Below the pieces are notes generated by a model. The model was given only the letters and a program-made list of their open reading frames with translations. It did no database searches and had not been told where the DNA came from. Below, piece by piece: positions 1 through 4,300 of a stretch of 7,166 nt of DNA. The position numbers and the translations under genes were made by a program. Source of the stretch: Candidatus Thorarchaeota archaeon (lineage in GTDB: Archaea; Asgardarchaeota; Thorarchaeia; Thorarchaeales; Thorarchaeaceae); NCBI GenBank assembly GCA_029855925.1, contig JAGSHP010000412.1, forward strand, positions 1 through 7,166. Direction: 5' to 3'. Positions within the stretch are counted from its first letter, which is position 1, and the number at the start of each line of letters is the position of its first letter.

Positions 1-249
1 CTCTATCCCTCTAAAGGCTCCGCTGACTTCCATGACACCGAGTCGCCGTTCGATCTCTTCGCTTCTGATTCTCACATCTTCTATGCTCGACTCGCAATAC
101 TTCTCTTCGAATATCTCTGCATTCAACTCTCCTCGCGGTGGTTCCTCCGAGAAGATCGCTATGCCTCTTAATGCTGCAACATCTGAGATCAGTCCCTGGT
201 TGCGAAGACGTGCTCTGCTCATCTTGAAGTGCGCCAAGGGCCGAAACAT
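1..249 (-). CDS. Acidic protein of unknown function, N-terminal part (runs off left edge)
   Basis: Reading the minus strand from an ATG at 249-247 gives 83 open codons to the window edge. The protein begins MFRPLAHFKMSRARLRNQGL. The first 20 residues or so are basic, and the rest is rich in Glu, Arg and Ile with a charged, probably helical stretch around residues 55-70 (VRIRSEEIERRLG). There is no signal peptide or membrane segment, so it is probably cytoplasmic. An in-frame TAA lies upstream at 270-268. A second ATG at 222-220 has no ribosome binding site. The 249 start has GGAG at 265-262, spaced a rather long 12 bases, so the start is uncertain by nine codons. The gene is divergent from the membrane-protein gene. 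I do not recognise the family. The plus-strand open frame over the same bases (32-319) gives a serine-rich, low-complexity translation and is its shadow. Confidence 0.6.
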   Translation of the reverse strand, partial: MFRPLAHFKMSRARLRNQGLISDVAALRGIAIFSEEPPRGELNAEIFEEKYCESSIEDVRIRSEEIERRLGVMEVSGAFRGIE

Positions 250-283
250 TTCATCTCTTCTCTCCAATTATGTACGAAAACAT

Positions 284-292
284 TGTATATGG
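284..292 (-). promoter_or_regulatory. TATA-like element for the minus-strand gene
   Basis: On the minus strand this reads CCATATACA, centred about 38 bases upstream of the ATG at 249. Archaeal transcription usually starts about 25 bases downstream of the TATA centre, which would give a very short leader that only just includes the GGAG at 265-262. The spacing is reasonable, but the match is short and the region is AT-rich. Confidence 0.3.
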
Positions 293-383
293 TCGCCGAT
301 AAAACGTTTTTGGGACTAAAAAACACGCTACTGGACCGTATTCTACGAGTATTGTAGATTTATGGTACTAAATATGCCTGTCT

Positions 384-456
384 ATTCTGTAACTCTGCTA
401 TTGCCGAGAAAGTCGATTCTTCCATAATTCTATGTTAGTCAGGCTATCATTCTGTA
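384..456. repeat. Direct repeat ATTCTGTA, two copies
   Basis: The eight bases ATTCTGTA occur at 384-391 and 449-456, 65 bp apart. The second copy is directly followed by the second TTAGTCA element. Related ATTCTA/ATTGTA strings also occur at 340-345 and 351-356. These could be operator half-sites or simple compositional repeats, and no known binding motif is recognised. Confidence 0.25.
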
Positions 457-463
457 TTAGTCA
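435..463. repeat. Direct repeat TTAGTCA, two copies 22 bp apart
   Basis: TTAGTCA occurs at 435-441 and again at 457-463. The start-to-start distance is 22 bp, about two helical turns. The second copy abuts the TATA-like AAATATC. This geometry would suit a regulator binding two sites on one face of the DNA, but a seven-base repeat in AT-rich DNA could be chance. Confidence 0.35.
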
Positions 464-470
464 AAATATC
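464..470 (+). promoter_or_regulatory. TATA-like element for the membrane-protein gene
   Basis: The sequence AAATATC preceded by TCA resembles an archaeal BRE/TATA element. Its centre lies about 30 bases before the ATG at 497, which would give a near-leaderless transcript. A second candidate, CTAAATATG at 368-376, would instead give a leader of roughly 100 bases. Both are weak matches, and only transcript-start mapping would decide between them. Confidence 0.3.
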
Positions 471-484
471 CTACGAATGTCACA

Positions 485-490
485 TGAGGA
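485..490 (+). promoter_or_regulatory. Ribosome binding site for the membrane-protein gene
   Basis: TGAGGA ends six bases before the ATG at 497, a normal Shine-Dalgarno spacing, and it decides the start. Another ATG at 484 overlaps this site in a different frame but reaches a stop after seven codons, so it is not the gene start. Confidence 0.6.
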
Positions 491-496
491 AAGAAG

Positions 497-1093
497 ATGC
501 AGCTTGACACGATTACAATACTGGTCGGAACCCTCTCCCTCTCACTGAGAGCTCTCCCTATTGTAATCATCGTCGCAACCAGCTTTCGCTCAATCCTGCT
601 GTTGACCGGACGCAAGAGATCGTTTCAGACATGGACCCGTAACAAGGGTCTCTCCCTGTTCACGATGCTGACGGCTCCGGGCATGATGGTGACGATTGCT
701 ATACGATATCTAATAGCCAAGGCGTTCGGTGTGGACCTTGATGGTGTGGGAGTGGACCTGACCTTCGGAGAGTTCACACCTTACATCGTATTGCGACGAA
801 CTCCGCGGGTCTTCGTCGTTGTGCTCTCCATCTTCCTGACAATGCTGTTCTCCGTCTACATTGGTCTCTTCTTTCTCCTCCTTCCTGCACTCTATCCGCT
901 GCATCTGGCTCTCGCGATACTCTGCTGGTACATGGCGATATCGATCTTGGCCAACAGTGCCATTCGCGGAGGTGACGTGACTCTTCTCAGCTCGTCACTC
1001 CGACACAGTCCAAGGTCTGGAGTGGCAGAACTGGTGATGTTTGTAGCACTGATTCTTGTAGTCTACATTCGGGTAGTGGGGGTGGTGATTTGA
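497..1093 (+). CDS. Polytopic membrane protein of unknown function (possible degenerate M50-like fold)
   Basis: The 198-residue protein has four or five hydrophobic segments, at about residues 6-36, 52-74, 104-129, 132-152 and 178-198. Basic loops occur at 38-50 (GRKRSFQTWTRNK) and 100-104, so it is an integral membrane protein. No family is recognised with confidence. One resemblance stands out. P61-G62, then A74 and G78-V79, have the spacing of archaeal M50/site-2-protease-like proteins, whose helix reads PGxxxHExxHxxxAxxxGV. Here Thr66, Ile67 and Arg70 stand where His, Glu and His should be. A later segment, ISILANSAIRGGD (148-160), resembles the second conserved region with Asn153 in place of a polar metal-site residue. 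If the comparison is right, the protein is catalytically dead, but it rests on memory and not alignment. The gene reads towards the giant secreted-protein gene 150 bp downstream and may share its transcript. Confidence 0.75.
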   Translation: MQLDTITILVGTLSLSLRALPIVIIVATSFRSILLLTGRKRSFQTWTRNKGLSLFTMLTAPGMMVTIAIRYLIAKAFGVDLDGVGVDLTFGEFTPYIVLRRTPRVFVVVLSIFLTMLFSVYIGLFFLLLPALYPLHLALAILCWYMAISILANSAIRGGDVTLLSSSLRHSPRSGVAELVMFVALILVVYIRVVGVVI

Positions 1094-1101
1094 ACTCCAG
1101 G

Positions 1102-1226
1102 GGACTCCATCAAGCAGTGACCGGGATTTGTTCGAGCCGCTCTACATGCCACACCCCGATTAAGTCTTCTTCTCTTCCCTTGGAGTCGCTGCAAATCCCG
1201 GTCCATCCCTTCCTACTGTTGAGTCC
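1102..1226. repeat. Inverted repeat with nested and competing pairing segments
   Basis: A perfect 12-bp inverted repeat, GACCGGGATTTG (1119-1130) and CAAATCCCGGTC (1192-1203), encloses 61 bases. Outside it, GGACTC (1102-1107) can pair with GAGTCC (1221-1226) and extend the structure in nested fashion. The same left segment, GACTCCA (1103-1109), can pair instead with TGGAGTC (1181-1187). That pairing crosses the main stem, so it is an alternative or a pseudoknot. The loop holds a pyrimidine-rich tract, 1164-1180. It could be an mRNA leader structure for the giant gene, a terminator or processing site for the upstream gene, or a dispersed repeat element. No known RNA family is recognised. Confidence 0.55.
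1164..1180 (+). terminator. Pyrimidine-rich tract, possible weak terminator
   Basis: A run of T and C (GTCTTCTTCTCTTCCCT, 1164-1180) lies about 70 bases after the stop of the membrane-protein gene. Archaeal termination often uses T-rich tracts, but this one is broken up by C residues and lies inside the loop of the inverted repeat. It is equally plausible as linker sequence. Confidence 0.15.
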
Positions 1227-1230
1227 AAAC

Positions 1231-1235
1231 GGAGG
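1231..1235 (+). promoter_or_regulatory. Strong ribosome binding site that fixes a TTG start
   Basis: GGAGG is followed by eight bases and then TTG at 1244. An in-frame TGA at 1238-1240 closes the frame just upstream, so the start must be this TTG or the next in-frame TTG at 1253. The spacing and the full hydrophobic signal peptide after it favour 1244. No ATG is available at this position. I see no clear TATA-like element in the 150 bp upstream, so the gene may depend on the promoter before 497. Confidence 0.75.
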
Positions 1236-1243
1236 CCTGATTA

Positions 1244-1321
1244 TTGAGTAGATTGAAACTGATTCTTCTCTCCGTATGCTTCTTACTTGCCATCACACAG
1301 ACATCTCTCCCTCAGACTGGT
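1244..1321 (+). other. Signal peptide of the giant protein
   Basis: The first 26 codons or so give a basic start (MSRLK, reading the TTG as Met), a 12-residue hydrophobic core (LILLSVCFLLAI) and a polar stretch TQTSLPQTGS before the mature chain. This is a classical Sec signal layout. Cleavage near residues 20-26 is a guess. The single Cys in the core has no lipobox-like neighbours to suggest a lipoprotein. Confidence 0.75.
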
Positions 1322-4300
1322 TCAATTGCGACAATTTACTCTATTCCAAATGAAGAACCGACAGAGGGTGTCACTTCTCACACACTATCGTCAACCTCCA
1401 GCACAACAGGTTCACCGTACGAATATGTCGTAGTTGAACTGCCCGGGGGGAGCATATCCTCTCATGGTGCTGATCTATCCCTGCTTCTCAATGAGTCGGG
1501 ACTCGTAAGTCGGGTGGTATCCATGGCTCAGGTACTCGGCAATCCATCCATCCTTAGTGATGCCTCTGTCATCATTCTTGATGGCAGTATCGGATCGAAC
1601 AATGGGACTGCTGCGTCAGAGGAATTTCTGGACATGTTGATTAGTGAAGACAGACCTCTCTTGTTGGTCGGCCGTTCTGCTTGGATTAGTCATCGCATCC
1701 GAGGTTCCGGGTCGCCTTCCTTAACATGCTCCGCAAGCACCTACCTGTACACCGCATCAGGTTTTGAGAGTGCTGTCTTTCTCGCATCTCCGGTGCCTCT
1801 GACCTTATCGAGTCAGATCTCATCCGAGACGGGTCTATCGCTCCCCCTCGATACCATCCAGACCGAGAATTCCCGACTCATCAATCTCACAAGCGCAGCC
1901 AGTCCAGTAGAGATCCCGGCTCTGCGCTATGATTCATACCCACTTGACATGTTTCTGTTCGGTCCTGAGAATCCAAACGAGCTGACGACTGATGGTCGTG
2001 GGCTGCTGATCAACACAGTAGCGTTCGCCACATCCTTGCGTGAGTCCAATGTCACTCGCGAACTCGAATCGTGGCAAGTGCAGGACGCCTCGCCTCTGGA
2101 AGGAGGCTTCCATTTTCCGCATGAGGCGACTATTGAGGACGCCTACTATGCCACACACATGATTCACGATCTGCTCAATGTCTCGGCATGGTCGTCATGG
2201 CAGTCGGACCATCAGGCACTGATCGAGACGCTCCTCAATTCAACGATTGTCGATTATGGCACAGAGTCCGGATTCAAGAAGGCAGCCAGCTCTTCGGCGA
2301 GCGACCTAGAGTCCACCGCCCAGGGGCTCTGGCTGATCTCCACCATGGACCTCTCAGCCTCTTTCAACATTGATGAGATCGTGGCATACATCTCTTCACG
2401 ACAGGATGCTTCTGGCGGTTTCGATGACGACGTCATTGTCACGTATGAAGTGACTGAGGCTCTTCAGTCAGCAGGGCGACTGGGCTCCATAGATGTGAAC
2501 ACGCTGGAAACATGGTTACGTGACTGTGTCATCGACGGTTCCAAGACCTCTGACCCGACGTTGTGGGGCGGAGTTGCAAAGAACCCGTCAAGCACAAGCC
2601 CCACTAATTCGCGGGCACGCGCCTACGTTCTGAGCCTGGGGATCCTTGGAAAGACACATGATGACCCTGTAAAGCTCACTGACTGGATTCAGAAGCGTAC
2701 TGCAAATGGAGATGGGTCCTACAGCGACTCGATGACATCGGGCGTGGACGTCTCGATTGGGACCGGGTCCGCACTTACAACAATGGAGGTTCTGGGGACT
2801 CTGAGTTCACAGAATCGAACCACTGGCCTTCAATGGCTTGCTGGCAACCAGGTCCCAAGCGGCGGCTTTGGTTTTGGATATCGAACTGACGATCTGGTGG
2901 GGAAGACGTATGACACATCGTATGTGTCCTGCTGTCTGGCGCAACTGGGTGAGACCTCTGGCCCGACTGCCTCGGGCATCATTGATTACGTCGCCTCAAT
3001 TGAGACCCCACTGGGTTTCGAGAGGATGGACCCTGCGCCGACTTTGATGTGGACTGACTGGATGATGCAGTCCGCTCGCTACTCCCACTCTGCGGCCTAT
3101 GTCGACTACGACTCAGTGAGCTCGTTCCTGTCCCTACTCGAGGGATGGAAGATGTATCCCTCTCTGCCCAACATGTCCTTCCTGGCTCCACTGGAGTATG
3201 GCCCTACGCAGTATCGAATCCAGAGTGTCTGGACTCACTACTTTGGGACCGAGACCTCTTTGTCGGTTGGACGAGCGCTCACCACTGCAGAGGTCGATGA
3301 GACCACCACGTATCTGACCAATGCTCAACTATCAAGTGGCCACTTCAGGCCAACTATGTTCACTGGGATTGCCTCCATGCAGCACAGTGTTGTTGCTGTG
3401 GAGACCCTGTATCAGATCGGGCGGTTGGACCAGGTCCCCTATCGATCAGAGCTGGAGTCTGCCATTCTCTCCGAGTACCAAGGTGGGACCTGGTCTGGCT
3501 CTGGCTGGGACCTCCGTCCCTTTGACAACATTCCAACAGCCATCGACTGGTTAAGCACCCGCGCAGCCCTTCGGTTGGGTCTCCTGAACAGCAGCATGGT
3601 CTCTGAGATTGTATCCTCAATTCAGGGGCGAATTCAGTATCAGGACCTACTTGCTCTCTCGTACGATGTTGCAACTCTAGCCCTGCTTGAGGCAAACGGG
3701 TACAATGCCTCCGTCTCCATCGTTGACAAGGACCAGGTCCTTAGCGAGCTTGGACCTGACCCGTTCTCCAATGGCTGGTTCAACTCGACCACACTATGGC
3801 AACCTCTCTACACGTCAAGCATTCTTCGGATGATCTCGATTTTGGGAATTCGTCCTACAATCTTTGAGGGTCATGCGTGTTCTCTGAGTGCTTCTCTCCC
3901 CTCAGTGTCCGTTCTTGGGGGGACCATCACAATCAACGTCTCAATCACTTCCGGAACGACCAACCACTCTCTTGCGCTCCACGCATTCGGTTCGTGGACT
4001 GTCTACTCCAACCTATCTGATAGCGACACTCTGACGGTCGCGGTCCCAAGCACTGCCGACGCACTGGGTCTGAATGACCTCTACCTTGTTGCTGTCGACT
4101 ACGGCTCGGTTCGTGCCTCTGAACGGTTGACGATTGAGATTGACAGTGCCCTGGTCGGCACGCTGAGTCTCACAACAGACGAGGTTCGAATTGGGGACAA
4201 GATTGCTGGGGATGTGACGTGGGAACTCAATACCAGCATGCCTGCGGGGCTCACCAATATCTCCGTTCGTCTCGAGAGCACAACTCTCACAAAGGAATGG

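Larger units (their letters stand above)
250..496. promoter_or_regulatory. AT-rich divergent intergenic region
   Basis: This 247-bp gap separates the minus-strand gene from the plus-strand membrane-protein gene and is clearly more AT-rich than the flanking genes, so it should carry promoters for both. I see no convincing open frame and no tRNA or other RNA fold. It contains TATA-like elements in both orientations, two pairs of short direct repeats, and a small palindrome, GTTTTT/AAAAAC, at 306-311 and 319-324. The palindrome could be an operator or just AT-rich chance. Promoter identity is inferred from position and composition only. Confidence 0.5.

Noticed and set aside
32..319. 95-residue plus-strand open frame
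   Set aside because: It overlaps the minus-strand gene, and its translation is serine-rich, without domain character. It has no ribosome binding site, and its end runs into the AT-rich intergenic region. It is a shadow.
484..507. ATG at 484 as an alternative start of a short peptide
   Set aside because: It reaches a stop after seven codons, and its bases form the ribosome binding site of the gene starting at 497.
710..904. Minus-strand open frame inside the membrane-protein gene
   Set aside because: It lies fully antisense to a well-supported gene with a Shine-Dalgarno site. Its very acidic, Glu/His-rich translation is what antisense of hydrophobic codons produces.
1117..1145. GTTCGAGCC near 1130 resembling a tRNA T-loop
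   Set aside because: No acceptor, D or anticodon stems can be formed around it, and the bases before it belong to the 12-bp inverted repeat.
2411..2431. SGGFDDD as a possible class II terpene-cyclase DxDD motif
   Set aside because: The aspartates directly follow a glycine turn and are not in a helix facing the cavity. The protein is secreted, and no other cyclase residues are apparent.
2897..2956. SCCLAQLG in the toroid, a C-x-x-Q spacing like the CGEQ thioester of alpha-2-macroglobulin and complement proteins
   Set aside because: The Gly-Glu of the thioester motif is missing, and the segment sits in the middle of an ordinary D-T-S-Y toroid helix, so the match is most likely chance.
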